A DNA stretch of 64,000 nucleotides from Thermasporomyces sp040195635 (GCF_040195635.1 NZ_JBEFTX010000002.1:372001-436000), one strand, 5' to 3'; positions 43,753 through 52,669 are shown, numbered from the stretch's first letter. Notes: a model not told the origin generated them from the sequence alone. Numbers and translations are program-made.

Positions 43753-44003
43753 GCGTCGGGCCCCGGCTGTCGCCTCGTACGCCGCGGAGGGGCGGGTGGG
43801 ACCGGTTTGCCCGCGACCACGTCCTGGTCAGCGATCTCGATCACCTCGCCAGTCGAGCGTCGGATGAGGATTATCCCATTCGTCCAGGACTCCAGGACGC
43901 CGAGGACGTCACCGTAGATCGGCCGCCCGCTCGCCGCGCTCTCAGCCGCCAGCCGCCGGCGTACGACGACGCGCCGACCGATGTCAGCCGGCGACAGTGC
44001 CAT
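43749..44003 (-). CDS. Small SH3-like protein (Rv0428c-like N-terminal domain)
   Basis: 84 residues from the ATG at 44003. A small beta-barrel pattern is seen in IGRRVVVRRRL, YGDVLGVLESWTNGIILIRRSTGEVIEIADQDVVAGKPV, and it ends in a Pro/Arg-rich linker. This is the part that normally precedes the GNAT domain in Rv0428c-type proteins. Its TGA overlaps the GTG of the GNAT gene, so the two are translationally coupled and may form a complex. Confidence 0.78.
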   Translation of the reverse strand: MALSPADIGRRVVVRRRLAAESAASGRPIYGDVLGVLESWTNGIILIRRSTGEVIEIADQDVVAGKPVPPAPPRRTRRQPGPDA

Positions 44004-44080
44004 GGAATGGACCCCTTCGAACCGGGTGTTGAACCGTCCTGGCGATACTAGGAGGGTCAGCTCGAGACGAGGAGGAACCG

Positions 44081-44407
44081 GTGACCTACGTCATCGCGCA
44101 GCCGTGTGTGGACCTCAAGGACAGGGCCTGTGTGGACGAGTGCCCCGTCGACTGCATCTACGAGGGCTCGCGCATGCTCTACATCCACCCCGACGAATGT
44201 GTCGACTGCGGTGCGTGCGAGCCGGTCTGTCCCGTGGAGGCGATCTTCTACGAGGACGACGTTCCGGACCAGTGGAAGGACTACTACGCCGCGAACGTCG
44301 ACTTCTTCGACGACCTCGGCTCGCCGGGGGGTGCCGCCAAGACCGGGGTCATCGAGAAGGACCACCCGCTCATCGCGGCCCTGCCACCGCAGATCACCGA
44401 GGAGTGA
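44081..44407 (+). CDS. fdxA: 7Fe ferredoxin FdxA
   Basis: 108 residues, GTG at 44081 with GAGGAGG upstream. The N-terminal cluster ligands are CVDLKDRACVDECPVDC and the 4Fe-4S ligands CVDCGACEPVCP. The FdxA-type C-terminal extension has WKDYYAANVDFFDDLGSPGGA. It carries electrons to redox partners such as cytochromes P450. In actinomycetes it is regularly followed by dapC, as here, 165 bp downstream with a large stem-loop in the gap. Confidence 0.96.
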   Translation: MTYVIAQPCVDLKDRACVDECPVDCIYEGSRMLYIHPDECVDCGACEPVCPVEAIFYEDDVPDQWKDYYAANVDFFDDLGSPGGAAKTGVIEKDHPLIAALPPQITEE

Positions 44408-44422
44408 CCGAGGCCACCTCCT

Positions 44423-44548
44423 CGTGATCATGTCGGTGATCATGAAGCCGAACGGGACGCACGACACCTCAAGGCGTTCATGATCACCGACATGATCACG
44501 GCCAGGTCGGCGGTCATGGTCGTGCACATGATCACCGACATGATCACC
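44423..44548. repeat. 24-bp perfect inverted repeat plus third copy (family B) between fdxA and dapC
   Basis: The left arm at 44423-44446 (starts CGTGATCATGTCGG, ends CATGAA) is the exact reverse complement of 44477-44500; the loop is 30 nt. A third copy, 21 of 21 bases identical to the right arm, lies at 44527-44547, 48 bp further on. A near-identical single arm is found after dapE at 52710. It starts 15 bp after the fdxA stop and may terminate fdxA transcription. Confidence 0.8.
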
Positions 44549-44572
44549 GAAGGCTGAGGCGAGAGGAACATC

Positions 44573-45676
44573 GTGCGAGGCCCGCTGCCGGACTTTCCCT
44601 GGGACAGACTGGACCCTGACAAGCAACGCGCGGCCGCCCATCCGGACGGGATCGTCGATCTGTCGGTCGGGACCCCGGTCGACCCCACCCCGGAGGTCGT
44701 CCGCGAGGCACTCTGCGCCGCCGCCGACGCCCCCGGGTACCCCACGACACACGGCATCCCTGCGCTGCGGGAGGCCGCGGTCGGCTACCTCGACCGGCGC
44801 TTCGGGATCACCGGGCTCGAAGCTGCCGCCGTCCTTCCGACGATCGGCTCGAAGGAGTTCGTCGCCTGGCTGCCGAGCACCCTCGGACTCGGCCAGGGCG
44901 ACGTCGTGGTGGTGCCGGAGACGGCCTATCCGACGTACGCCGTCGGCGGACAGCTCGCCGGCTGCACCGTCGTACCGGCGGACTCGACCATGGCGCTGGG
45001 GCCGGAGACGCCTGCCCTCGTGTGGTTGAACTCACCGTCCAACCCGACGGGCCGGATCCTGCCGGTCGAGCACCTCGCGAAGGTCGTCGCCTGGGCGCGC
45101 GAACGCGGTGTCACCGTGGTGTCCGACGAGTGCTACCTCGAGTTCGGCTGGGACGCCCGACCGGTCTCGGTCCTGCACCCGGACGTGTGCGGCGGCAGCC
45201 ACCAGGGGCTGCTCGCCGTCCAGTCACTGTCCAAAAGGTCCAACCTCGCGGGCTACCGAGCCGGCTTCGTCGTCGGCGATCCCGTGCTCATCGATCGGCT
45301 TCTCGGCGTACGCAAGCACGCCGGCATGATGGTCCCGCGCCCTGTCCAACAGGCGATGGTCGCGGCCCTGGACGACGACGCCCATGTCGACGCCCAGCGG
45401 GAGCGCTACGCGGCTCGACGGGAGGTCCTCCGCCGGGCGTTCGAGGCGGCGAGATTCCGGATCGACCACTCCGAGGGCTCGCTGTACCTCTGGGCCACCC
45501 GCGACGAACCCTGCTGGGACACCGTGCGTTGGTGTGCGGACAGAGGCATCCTGGTAACACCAGGTGACTTCTATGGTGCCGCGAGTGTCCGGCATGTCCG
45601 GGTAGCGTTCACCGCGACGGACGAACGGGTCGCCGCTGCCGCGACTCGGTTGGAGGCCACGCGAGATCCGGCGTGA
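44573..45676 (+). CDS. dapC: Succinyldiaminopimelate transaminase
   Basis: 367 residues, GTG at 44573 with GAGAGGAA upstream. A fold-type I PLP aminotransferase: GTPVDPTPEVVREAL near the N-terminus, LNSPSNPTGRIL, and the PLP-binding lysine in VQSLSKRSNLAGYRAGF. It makes N-succinyl-diaminopimelate for lysine and peptidoglycan synthesis. The assignment to DapC, not a general aminotransferase, rests on its position after fdxA and near dapD and dapE. Confidence 0.93.
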   Translation: MRGPLPDFPWDRLDPDKQRAAAHPDGIVDLSVGTPVDPTPEVVREALCAAADAPGYPTTHGIPALREAAVGYLDRRFGITGLEAAAVLPTIGSKEFVAWLPSTLGLGQGDVVVVPETAYPTYAVGGQLAGCTVVPADSTMALGPETPALVWLNSPSNPTGRILPVEHLAKVVAWARERGVTVVSDECYLEFGWDARPVSVLHPDVCGGSHQGLLAVQSLSKRSNLAGYRAGFVVGDPVLIDRLLGVRKHAGMMVPRPVQQAMVAALDDDAHVDAQRERYAARREVLRRAFEAARFRIDHSEGSLYLWATRDEPCWDTVRWCADRGILVTPGDFYGAASVRHVRVAFTATDERVAAAATRLEATRDPA

Positions 45677-45734
45677 CCTTCGATGCCTTTGACGAATTGC
45701 CGAACCCGCAACATGGGCTGGACGGAGGACGAGG

Positions 45735-47024
45735 GTGAGCGACGTACATTTCACGCTGGGGCACGGCGACGACCAGGTGGAGTTGCCCGTGGTCAAAGCG
45801 ACCGAGGGTTCGTCCGGAATTGACATCTCCTCGCTCCTGCGAACCACCGGTCACGTGACGCTCGATCCGGGCTATGTCAACACCGGTGCGTGTACGTCGG
45901 CGATCACCTACATCGACGGTGACGCCGGCGTTCTGCGTTACCGGGGATATCCCATTTCCGAGCTTGCGGAGAAGAGCAACTTTCTCGAAGTGTCGTACCT
46001 CCTGATTTACGGCATCCTGCCCACTCAGGCACAGTACGAGGATTTCGCCGACAAAGTACGCCGGCACACTCTTCTCGACGAGGATCTCAAGCGGTTCTTC
46101 GACGGATTTCCTCGCGATGCCCATCCGATGCCGGTGCTGTCGTCGGCGGTCAACGCGCTGTCGACGTTCTATCAGGAAAGCCTCGCGCCGTTTGACCCGG
46201 AGCAGGTCGAGATCTCCACGGTCCGGTTGATGGCCAAGCTGCCTACGATCGCTGCGTACGCCTTCAAGAAGACGATGGGCCAGCCGTTTCTGTACCCCGA
46301 CAACTCGCTCGGATACATCGAGAACTTCCTCCGTATGACCTTCGGTCTCCCGGCCGAGCCGTACCACCCGGACTCTGCGGTGGCCGAAGCGTTGGACCTG
46401 TTGTTCATCCTGCATGCCGACCATGAACAGAACTGCTCCACATCAACGGTCCGACTGGTCGGGTCGAGCCAGGCCAATCTTTTCGCCTCGGTTTCCGCCG
46501 GCATCAATGCACTTTCCGGCCCTCTGCACGGCGGCGCGAACGCCGCTGTGCTCCAGATGCTGGAATCCATCGCGGCCGAGGGTGGCGACGTCGGCCACTT
46601 TGTCGACCGCGTGAAGAACAAGGAGCGCGGCGTCCGGTTGATGGGATTCGGGCACAGGGTCTACAAAAACTACGACCCGCGGGCCGCAATCATCAAGAAG
46701 ACCGCAGACGATGTGCTCGCTCGGCTCGGCAAGTCCGACCAACTTCTCGACATCGCCAAGGAACTCGAGGAAGTCGCGTTGCACGACGACTACTTCGTCG
46801 AGCGAAAGCTCTACCCCAATGTCGACTTCTACACCGGCCTGATCTACCGCGCCATGGGCTTTCCGACCACGATGTTCACGGTGCTGTTCGCCATCGGCCG
46901 GTTGCCCGGCTGGATCGCCCAGTGGCGGGAGATGGTCAGCGATCCGGCGACCAAGATCGGTCGCCCGCGCCAGGTCTACATCGGCGAGCCCGAGCGCTCG
47001 TTCGTTCCGATCGACCAGCGCTGA
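45735..47024 (+). CDS. gltA: Citrate synthase (hexameric type I/GltA)
   Basis: 429 residues, GTG at 45735 with GGAGGACGAGG upstream. This is the main TCA-cycle enzyme type: GALSGPLHGGAN-like LSGPLHGGANAAV (first His), LMGFGHRVYKNYDPRA (second His) and YPNVDFYTGLIYRAMG (Asp), all intact. The extra N-terminal beta domain (about 1-60) is present, as in large Gram-negative-like citrate synthases. It is the third citrate synthase-family gene of the window and the only one with fully canonical features. It follows dapC by 58 bp. Confidence 0.97.
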   Translation: MSDVHFTLGHGDDQVELPVVKATEGSSGIDISSLLRTTGHVTLDPGYVNTGACTSAITYIDGDAGVLRYRGYPISELAEKSNFLEVSYLLIYGILPTQAQYEDFADKVRRHTLLDEDLKRFFDGFPRDAHPMPVLSSAVNALSTFYQESLAPFDPEQVEISTVRLMAKLPTIAAYAFKKTMGQPFLYPDNSLGYIENFLRMTFGLPAEPYHPDSAVAEALDLLFILHADHEQNCSTSTVRLVGSSQANLFASVSAGINALSGPLHGGANAAVLQMLESIAAEGGDVGHFVDRVKNKERGVRLMGFGHRVYKNYDPRAAIIKKTADDVLARLGKSDQLLDIAKELEEVALHDDYFVERKLYPNVDFYTGLIYRAMGFPTTMFTVLFAIGRLPGWIAQWREMVSDPATKIGRPRQVYIGEPERSFVPIDQR

Positions 47025-47357
47025 GCATCCACGCGCTGTGCCTCGGCTGGGGTGGTGCGTCCGCCGACCTCGGGTTGATGACCACGCTGCCCATGCAGGG
47101 TAGGGGCCGGGCAGTGCTGGGCTCCGCCTGAGGTCGTGCCCCCGCCGACCTTCGGCAAATTCGGCAAATTCGCCAAATGACCACGCTGCCCATGCGTTCG
47201 GAATCCGGGACAGGTGTCGGTGCCTCGGCGGCGAACACAGGCATGGGTAGCGTGGTCATTTGCGGCGAGGTTCGCGGGGGAGGGCCGGCGAGGTTCGCGG
47301 GGGAGGGCCGGCGAGGGCCTGGGACCCCCGGGACGTGGAAGTCCACGGACGAGGCTG
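47025..47357. repeat. Repeat-rich 333-bp spacer after gltA (family A inverted repeats and 23-bp direct repeats)
   Basis: No gene. An AAATGACCACGCTGCCCATGC arm at 47175-47195 pairs with 47241-47261 along all 21 bases (one G-T pair), giving a long stem with a 45-nt loop. A third copy of the arm (ATGACCACGCTGCCCATGC) lies at 47078-47096, and both left-hand copies are preceded by CCGCCGACCT. Then a 23-bp unit GGCGAGGTTCGCGGGGGAGG... is repeated at 47264 and 47287. The structure is probably a bidirectional terminator or a palindromic repeat element. Confidence 0.75.
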
Positions 47358-48338
47358 TCACCCGGTGGCGAGCACGATGCGGATCCGACCTGCGGGAGCC
47401 GACTGATCGGCCTGTCGCCACCCCTTGGTCGATTCCGCTGCCGACCAGGTGCGCTCGCCGTAGGACACCGACACGATCCCGAACCGCTGGGAGTACGCCA
47501 CCGCCCACTGGGCGACCGACCATCCGTACGACGGTGCCGTGTCACCGAGGGGGATGTCGACGGTTCCTTCCTCGTCGCCGCCAGAGCCAGCGCCGTCGCC
47601 GCCAGCGCCGTCGCCGGGATTCCTACCCCGACCATCCGTGCGCACCTCGGCTGGACCGGCCCCGTCGGCCGTCGTGCGGGACCGGCTGGCGACGCCTCCG
47701 GCCCGCGCGCCGTCCGGGCTGGTACCGAACGCCTTCGCCAACTCGCTGCGGAGGGCGTCCGGGTCGGCGGTGGTGGGTGCCTCCCGCAGCTCGCAGAAGA
47801 ATGCGGCCGGCGTCTCGCCGGTCAGCGACGACGCGAGGGCCCGCGCGCCCGGCTCGTGCTGGGCGTAGGCGCCACCGTCCGCGGAGTTCTGGACCAGTTG
47901 CGCCGCGTCGGCGATCTCCATCGCGTCATAGCCGTCGATCTTCGCCAACGCGGTGTAGAAGCGCGACGTCGCGTAGTAGGGGTCGAGGATCTCCTCGGGC
48001 GTCCCCCAGCCCTGGCTCGGCCGTTGCTGGAAGAGGCCTACCGAGTCGCGATCGCCGTAGTCGATGTTGCGTAGGCCGGACTCCTGGAACGCCGTCGCCA
48101 GGGCGATGGTCGCGGCCCGTGCCGGCATCCCACGCTGGACTGACAGGGCCGAGATCAGGGCGGCGTTCTCGGCCTCCTCGATGCTGAGCCGGGTGGTCCT
48201 GTCCAGCACGCGGGCAGAGCAGCCGTCGACGAGCGGCTGCTCGAACAGCTTCTCCGACGCGATCTTGGCGCCGATGACCACCACAGCGCCGGCCGCCGCG
48301 AGTCCGAGGCAGACTCGGACAACCTTGCCCCCGCGCAT
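47358..48338 (-). CDS. Membrane-anchored lysozyme/transglycosylase-like protein
   Basis: 326 residues from the ATG at 48338. One N-terminal membrane segment (VCLGLAAAGAVVVIGAKIA) is followed by a lysozyme-like domain: ALATAFQESGLRNIDYGDRDSVGLFQQRPSQGWG in pieces, where FQESG carries the candidate catalytic Glu and GLFQQRPSQGWGT is a strongly conserved block. A disordered Gly/Asp-rich linker (about 215-265) leads to a C-terminal 60-residue domain (SYGWSVAQWAVAYSQRFGI). It probably binds or cuts wall glycan, but activity is not shown for this family. It lies 14 bp after dapD, same strand. Confidence 0.8.
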   Translation of the reverse strand: MRGGKVVRVCLGLAAAGAVVVIGAKIASEKLFEQPLVDGCSARVLDRTTRLSIEEAENAALISALSVQRGMPARAATIALATAFQESGLRNIDYGDRDSVGLFQQRPSQGWGTPEEILDPYYATSRFYTALAKIDGYDAMEIADAAQLVQNSADGGAYAQHEPGARALASSLTGETPAAFFCELREAPTTADPDALRSELAKAFGTSPDGARAGGVASRSRTTADGAGPAEVRTDGRGRNPGDGAGGDGAGSGGDEEGTVDIPLGDTAPSYGWSVAQWAVAYSQRFGIVSVSYGERTWSAAESTKGWRQADQSAPAGRIRIVLATG

Positions 48339-48352
48339 CAGTCGTCCCGGAG

Positions 48353-49294
48353 TCAGTCGTTGGCGTGGAGGGCGGTGTTGAGCTCGACGCCGGTTCCACC
48401 GCGGGGGAGTGCCTCCAGGGCGCCGGAGAGGCTGTTGCGGCGGAACAGCAGGCCGGGCATGCCAGACAGCTCGAGCGCCTTGACGATCTCGCCGTCGGGG
48501 AGCCGGATCTTCGAGCCAGCCGTGATGTAGCAGCCCGCCTCGACCACGCAGTCGTCGCCGAGCGAGATCATGATGCCGGCGTTGGCACCGACCAGGCAGC
48601 GCTTGCCGATCGAGACGACCTGGGTGTTCCCGCCCGAGAGGGTGCCCATGATCGAGGCGCCGCCACCGATGTCGGAGCCGTCCTCGACGATCACGCCGGC
48701 CGAGATCCGGCCCTCCACCATGGAGGAGCCGAGCGTGCCGGCGTTGAAGTTGACGAAGCCTTCATGCATGACCGTCGTGCCCTCGGCGAGATGTGCCCCG
48801 AGCCGTACCCGGTCGGCGTCGGCGATCCGTACCCCGGCCGGTACGACGTAGTCGACCATTCGAGGGAACTTGTCGATCCCGTAGACGGTCACCGCCCGGC
48901 CAGCCGCCCGCAGCCGCCGGCGGGTCTGCTCGAAGGCGTCGATGTCACAAGGGCCCTCGCTGGTCCAGACGACGTTGGCGATGACACCGAAGATCCCCTC
49001 GACGTTGGCATCGCGCGGGCGGACCAGCCGGTGCGAGAGCAGGTGCAGTCGCAGGTAGGCGTCCGGCGCGTCGGCCGGTGGGTGGTCGAGCGAGGCGAGG
49101 ACGGTACGTACGACAGTGGTGCGTACTCTCCGCAGTTCGTCGTCCCCTTCGAGCGCGACGAGCTCGGCCGGAGGTTGGTCGTCCTCGGGTCCCGGTGGTC
49201 CCAGCGCGGGCGTCGGGTACCAGGTGTCGAGGATCCTGCCGGCGTACGTCGAGGTGGCGACTCCGAAGCCCCAGGCACCAGGTGTGTCGGTCAT
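48353..49294 (-). CDS. dapD: Tetrahydrodipicolinate N-succinyltransferase
   Basis: 313 residues from the ATG at 49294 (MTDTPGAWGFGVATSTYAG). The C-terminal half is a left-handed beta-helix of hexapeptide repeats (VIVEDGSDIGGGASIMGTLSGG; GANAGIMISLGDD). The length and N-terminal globular part match the actinobacterial (DapD, Rv1201c-type) form. It makes N-succinyl-2-amino-6-oxopimelate for lysine and peptidoglycan. The gene is followed 14 bp later by the lysozyme-like gene. Confidence 0.95.
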   Translation of the reverse strand: MTDTPGAWGFGVATSTYAGRILDTWYPTPALGPPGPEDDQPPAELVALEGDDELRRVRTTVVRTVLASLDHPPADAPDAYLRLHLLSHRLVRPRDANVEGIFGVIANVVWTSEGPCDIDAFEQTRRRLRAAGRAVTVYGIDKFPRMVDYVVPAGVRIADADRVRLGAHLAEGTTVMHEGFVNFNAGTLGSSMVEGRISAGVIVEDGSDIGGGASIMGTLSGGNTQVVSIGKRCLVGANAGIMISLGDDCVVEAGCYITAGSKIRLPDGEIVKALELSGMPGLLFRRNSLSGALEALPRGGTGVELNTALHAND

Positions 49295-49516
49295 GGCGTT
49301 CAGCCTGCCAGAGCGCGGGCTCGGCCTGCGCGCGGGTCCGCAAAGTTCGCCCACGGTGGCCGGGGATGCGCCGGAGCGAAAGTTTCCGGCCGGGTTGGGT
49401 CGTCCAGGGTGTGAATCGTCGCCCGCCGGGCCTGCCGGGCAGTGGCAAGATGTCGTGCGGACTGCGGTTTCCGACCGTTTGCCTGCCGGCTTTCTCACCA
49501 GGGGAGCAACCAGCAC

Positions 49517-50506
49517 ATGACGTCGCTCAAGGTCTTGTTCATCGGTGGCACGGGCATCATCAGCTCCGCCTGCGGCGCCAGAGCCGTCGCGACCGGGATC
49601 GACCTCACGATCCTCAATCGCGGCACGACAACGCACCGCGCGGTGCCCGAAGGCGCCGAGGTGATCCAGGGCGACATCCGTGACCCCGAGTCCGCGCGGT
49701 CGGCGCTCGGAGACCGGGAGTTCGACGTCGTGGTCGACTTCGTGGCCTTCACACCCGACCAGGTGCAGGGCGACATCGACCTGTTCTCCGGGCGGACGGG
49801 CCAGTACGTCTTCATCAGCTCGGCGTCGGCCTACCAGACGCCGCCGGGGAGGCTGCCCATCGTCGAGTCCACGCCGCTGCGCAACCCCCACTGGCAGTAC
49901 TCCCGCAACAAGATCGCCTGCGAGGACCTGCTCATGTCGGCGTACCGCGAGCGCGGGTTCCCGGCCACCGTCGTCCGCCCTTCGCACACCTACGACCGGA
50001 CAGCCATTCCGACGATGGGGCACTGGACCGACATCCACCGGATGCGTCAGGGCCAGGGCGTCGTGGTGCACGGCGACGGCACCTCACTGTGGGCGATCAC
50101 GCACCACACCGACTTCGCCAAGGCGTTCGTCGGCCTGCTCGGCCACCCGAAGGCCGTCGGCGACAGCTTCCACATCACGACAGACGAGATCACGACGTGG
50201 AACGAGATCTACGCCGCGCTCGCGGCCGCGGCCGGGGTCGAGGCGAACCTCGTCCACGTCGCGTCGGACACGATCGTGGCGGCCGAACCCAACCTCGAGG
50301 GTGCGCTGCTGGGCGACAAGGCGCACTCGGTGATCTTCGACAACTCCAAGGTCAAGGCCCTCGTGCCGGACTATGTGGCGACCATTCCGTTCGCCGCCGG
50401 TGCCCGGGAGATCGTCGACTGGTACGACGCACACCCCGAGCGTCAGACGGTGAACGACGACATGAACGCGTTGTTCGACAAGCTGGTCGCCGCCGCGGCT
50501 GGGTGA
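49517..50506 (+). CDS. NAD-dependent epimerase/dehydratase-type extended SDR
   Basis: 329 residues from the ATG at 49517. The Rossmann motif is VLFIGGTGIISSACG, near the N-terminus. The active-site Tyr-x3-Lys appears as WQYSRNKIACE, with FISSASAYQT before it. The overall pattern resembles plant chloroplast stem-loop-binding-like and sugar epimerase relatives. Substrate unknown. The gene stands alone: divergent from dapD and convergent with the VOC gene. Confidence 0.88.
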   Translation: MTSLKVLFIGGTGIISSACGARAVATGIDLTILNRGTTTHRAVPEGAEVIQGDIRDPESARSALGDREFDVVVDFVAFTPDQVQGDIDLFSGRTGQYVFISSASAYQTPPGRLPIVESTPLRNPHWQYSRNKIACEDLLMSAYRERGFPATVVRPSHTYDRTAIPTMGHWTDIHRMRQGQGVVVHGDGTSLWAITHHTDFAKAFVGLLGHPKAVGDSFHITTDEITTWNEIYAALAAAAGVEANLVHVASDTIVAAEPNLEGALLGDKAHSVIFDNSKVKALVPDYVATIPFAAGAREIVDWYDAHPERQTVNDDMNALFDKLVAAAAG

Positions 50507-50566
50507 GCACCTGGGGAACGGGATCCACCCGGTCCCACAGCGTTGCGGCCTACCAGGCCGGCAGGC

Positions 50567-51004
50567 TCACGACTGGGCCGGCGGCTGGATCGGTTCCGGC
50601 GCAAGCTGGACGATCCGGAAGTGGTTGCCGAAAGGGTCGCGTCCGCCGCAGTCGATGCCGTAGAAGTGCTCGGTCGGCTCCTGGGTGAACTCCACGCCGC
50701 GCGATTTCAGTACTTCGTAGGTCTTGCGGCAGTCGTCGGTCGTGAGGCCGAACGTGAAGCCGGTCGCCCCCTTGGTGACGAGGTCGCGGATCTGCTCCGC
50801 CGAAGCCTCGTCGATCGAGGGCGGGCCCGGCTTCTCCAACAGGATCTGGCGGTCCGGATCTCCCGGTACGCGGACGGTCAGCCACCGCATCACGCCGAGA
50901 TCCATGTCCGCGGCGACCTCGAGGCCGAGCTTGTTGACGTAGAAGTCGTACGCCTCGTCCTGGTCGAGGACAAAGACGTGCGAGATGTTGATGTTGTTGT
51001 ACAT
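50567..51004 (-). CDS. VOC (glyoxalase/dioxygenase) superfamily protein
   Basis: 145 residues from the ATG at 51004. Two beta-alpha-beta-beta-beta modules: ISHVFVLDQDEAYDFYVNKLGLEV at the start and CGGRDPFGNHFRIVQLAPE at the end with a metal-type Asp/His region. Such single-domain proteins bind or transform small molecules, sometimes conferring resistance. An AraC regulator gene lies 47 bp upstream on the same strand, a pairing common in actinomycetes. Confidence 0.9.
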   Translation of the reverse strand: MYNNINISHVFVLDQDEAYDFYVNKLGLEVAADMDLGVMRWLTVRVPGDPDRQILLEKPGPPSIDEASAEQIRDLVTKGATGFTFGLTTDDCRKTYEVLKSRGVEFTQEPTEHFYGIDCGGRDPFGNHFRIVQLAPEPIQPPAQS

Positions 51005-51051
51005 GGTGGTTCTCCTGGGTGTTTGGACGTGGGAACGGTTCGGTCACGACG

Positions 51052-51507
51052 CTAGTCAGCGGCGGAAGCGGGAGCTTCTCCGAAACTGCTCTTCACGGCC
51101 GGCGCCCACTCCATCGGGCCGCTCGGTCGTGTCCAGGACATCACGAAACAGCTGGGGACCGCGGTGCGGTCGATGCGCCGTCGATACCCCGACGGCGACT
51201 CGCCCACGATGTCGCGGAAGGTTCTACTGAACGTGCCGAGGCTCGTGAAGCCGACCTCGAGGCAGATGTCGGTGACGCTGCGGTCGCTCTCGCGGAGCAG
51301 GAACATCGACCGCTCCACCCGCCTCCGCTGGAGGTACCGGTGGGGCGTCTCGCCGAACGTCGCCCGGAATGTCCGGATGAAGTGGGACTCGGAGACGTGG
51401 GCGATCCGGGCGAGAGCTGGGACGTCGAGGGGTTCTGCGTACGCACGGTCCATCGCGTCGCGGGCGCGCAGCAGTAGGCGATTGGACCGCTCCACGGCTC
51501 TGCTCAC
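51052..51507 (-). CDS. AraC family transcriptional regulator (DNA-binding part only)
   Basis: 151 residues from a GTG at 51507. The double helix-turn-helix is complete: AREAMDRAY-like RARDAMDRAYAEPLDVPALA, then AHVSESHFIRTFRATFGETPHRYL and ICLEVGFTSLGTFSRTFRDIVGESPSGYR. There is no separate effector domain; a short C-terminal tail (about 40 residues) follows. It probably controls itself and the VOC gene downstream. Divergent from dapE, 91 bp between starts. Confidence 0.9.
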   Translation of the reverse strand: MSRAVERSNRLLLRARDAMDRAYAEPLDVPALARIAHVSESHFIRTFRATFGETPHRYLQRRRVERSMFLLRESDRSVTDICLEVGFTSLGTFSRTFRDIVGESPSGYRRRIDRTAVPSCFVMSWTRPSGPMEWAPAVKSSFGEAPASAAD

Positions 51508-51598
51508 GACGTCATCACACCACGGATCACCACGGCACCACCGGCGAGGATGTACGCGGCAGAGTCCGACGGGCCGCGCCGGATGGCAGACTGCCCGC

Positions 51599-52669
51599 AT
51601 GCCTTCGCAGGATCAACTCGATCTCGGTTCGGACGTCGCCTCGCTCACGGAGTCCCTCGTCGACTGCGAGTCGGTGAGCGGAAACGAGCGGACGCTGGCC
51701 GACCGGGTCGAGGCAGCGCTGCGGCCCCTGTCGCATCTGTCGACGACGCGGCGCGGCAACAACATCGTGGCGCGAACCGAGCACGGCTGCGCCGAGCGCG
51801 TGGTCGTGGCGGGACACCTCGACACCGTGCCGGAGGCGGGCAACCTGCCGTCGCGGCGGGTCGGCACCCGCATCTACGGGCTCGGGGCGTGCGACATGAA
51901 GGGCGGCGTGGCGGTGGCGCTCCGCCTCGCTGCCGCGATCGCCGAACCCGTCCGCGACGTGACGTACGTCTTCTACGACTGCGAGGAGGTCGAGGCCGAG
52001 AAGAACGGGCTCGGCCAGCTGGCCCGGCACTCGCCCGCCGTGCTGGCCGCGGACTTCGCCGTCCTCATGGAACCGTCGAGCGCCCAGGTCGAGGGCGGGT
52101 GCCAGGGCACTCTGCGGGCCGACATCGTCCTGCGTGGCAAGCGGGCGCACAGCGCGCGGGCGTGGATGGGTGCGAACGCGATCCACGCCGCCGGCGAGGT
52201 GCTGGCCCGGCTGGCGTCCTACCAGGCGCGCGAGGTCCCGATCGACGGGCTCGTCTATCGCGAAGGGCTCCACGCCGTCGGCGTCACCGGCGGCGTCGCG
52301 GGCAACGTGATCCCGGACGAGTGCCGGGTCACCGTCAACTACCGCTTCGCGCCGGACCGGTCGGAGGACGAGGCGTTCGCGCACGTGCGCGAGGTGTTCG
52401 GCGACCACGCCGTCGAACTTCGCGACAGCGCACCGGGGGCATTGCCAGGGCTGGATCGCCCGGCAGCGGCCGACTTCGTTGCGGCGGTGAAGGCCGAGCC
52501 GCGGCCGAAGTTCGGCTGGACCGACGTCGCCCGTTTCGCCGAGCTGGGGGTGCCGGCGGTCAACTACGGCCCGGGCGAGTCACAGCTGGCCCACACCAAG
52601 GACGAGTACGTCGAGATCGCCGAGTTGCACCAGTGCGAGGAACGCCTCACCGCCTGGCTCACGGCCTGA
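51599..52669 (+). CDS. dapE: Succinyl-diaminopimelate desuccinylase
   Basis: 356 residues from the ATG at 51599. An M20 metallopeptidase fold with the zinc ligands in VAGHLDTVP, GACDMKGG, and YDCEEVEAEKNGL (catalytic Glu-Glu). The later His lies in LAHTKDEYVEI. It removes the succinyl group to give LL-diaminopimelate. Third dap gene of the window. The first 20 residues and the LxxLVxxxSVSGNE pattern fit the actinobacterial DapE. A family B repeat arm follows 41 bp after the stop. Confidence 0.94.
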   Translation: MPSQDQLDLGSDVASLTESLVDCESVSGNERTLADRVEAALRPLSHLSTTRRGNNIVARTEHGCAERVVVAGHLDTVPEAGNLPSRRVGTRIYGLGACDMKGGVAVALRLAAAIAEPVRDVTYVFYDCEEVEAEKNGLGQLARHSPAVLAADFAVLMEPSSAQVEGGCQGTLRADIVLRGKRAHSARAWMGANAIHAAGEVLARLASYQAREVPIDGLVYREGLHAVGVTGGVAGNVIPDECRVTVNYRFAPDRSEDEAFAHVREVFGDHAVELRDSAPGALPGLDRPAAADFVAAVKAEPRPKFGWTDVARFAELGVPAVNYGPGESQLAHTKDEYVEIAELHQCEERLTAWLTA

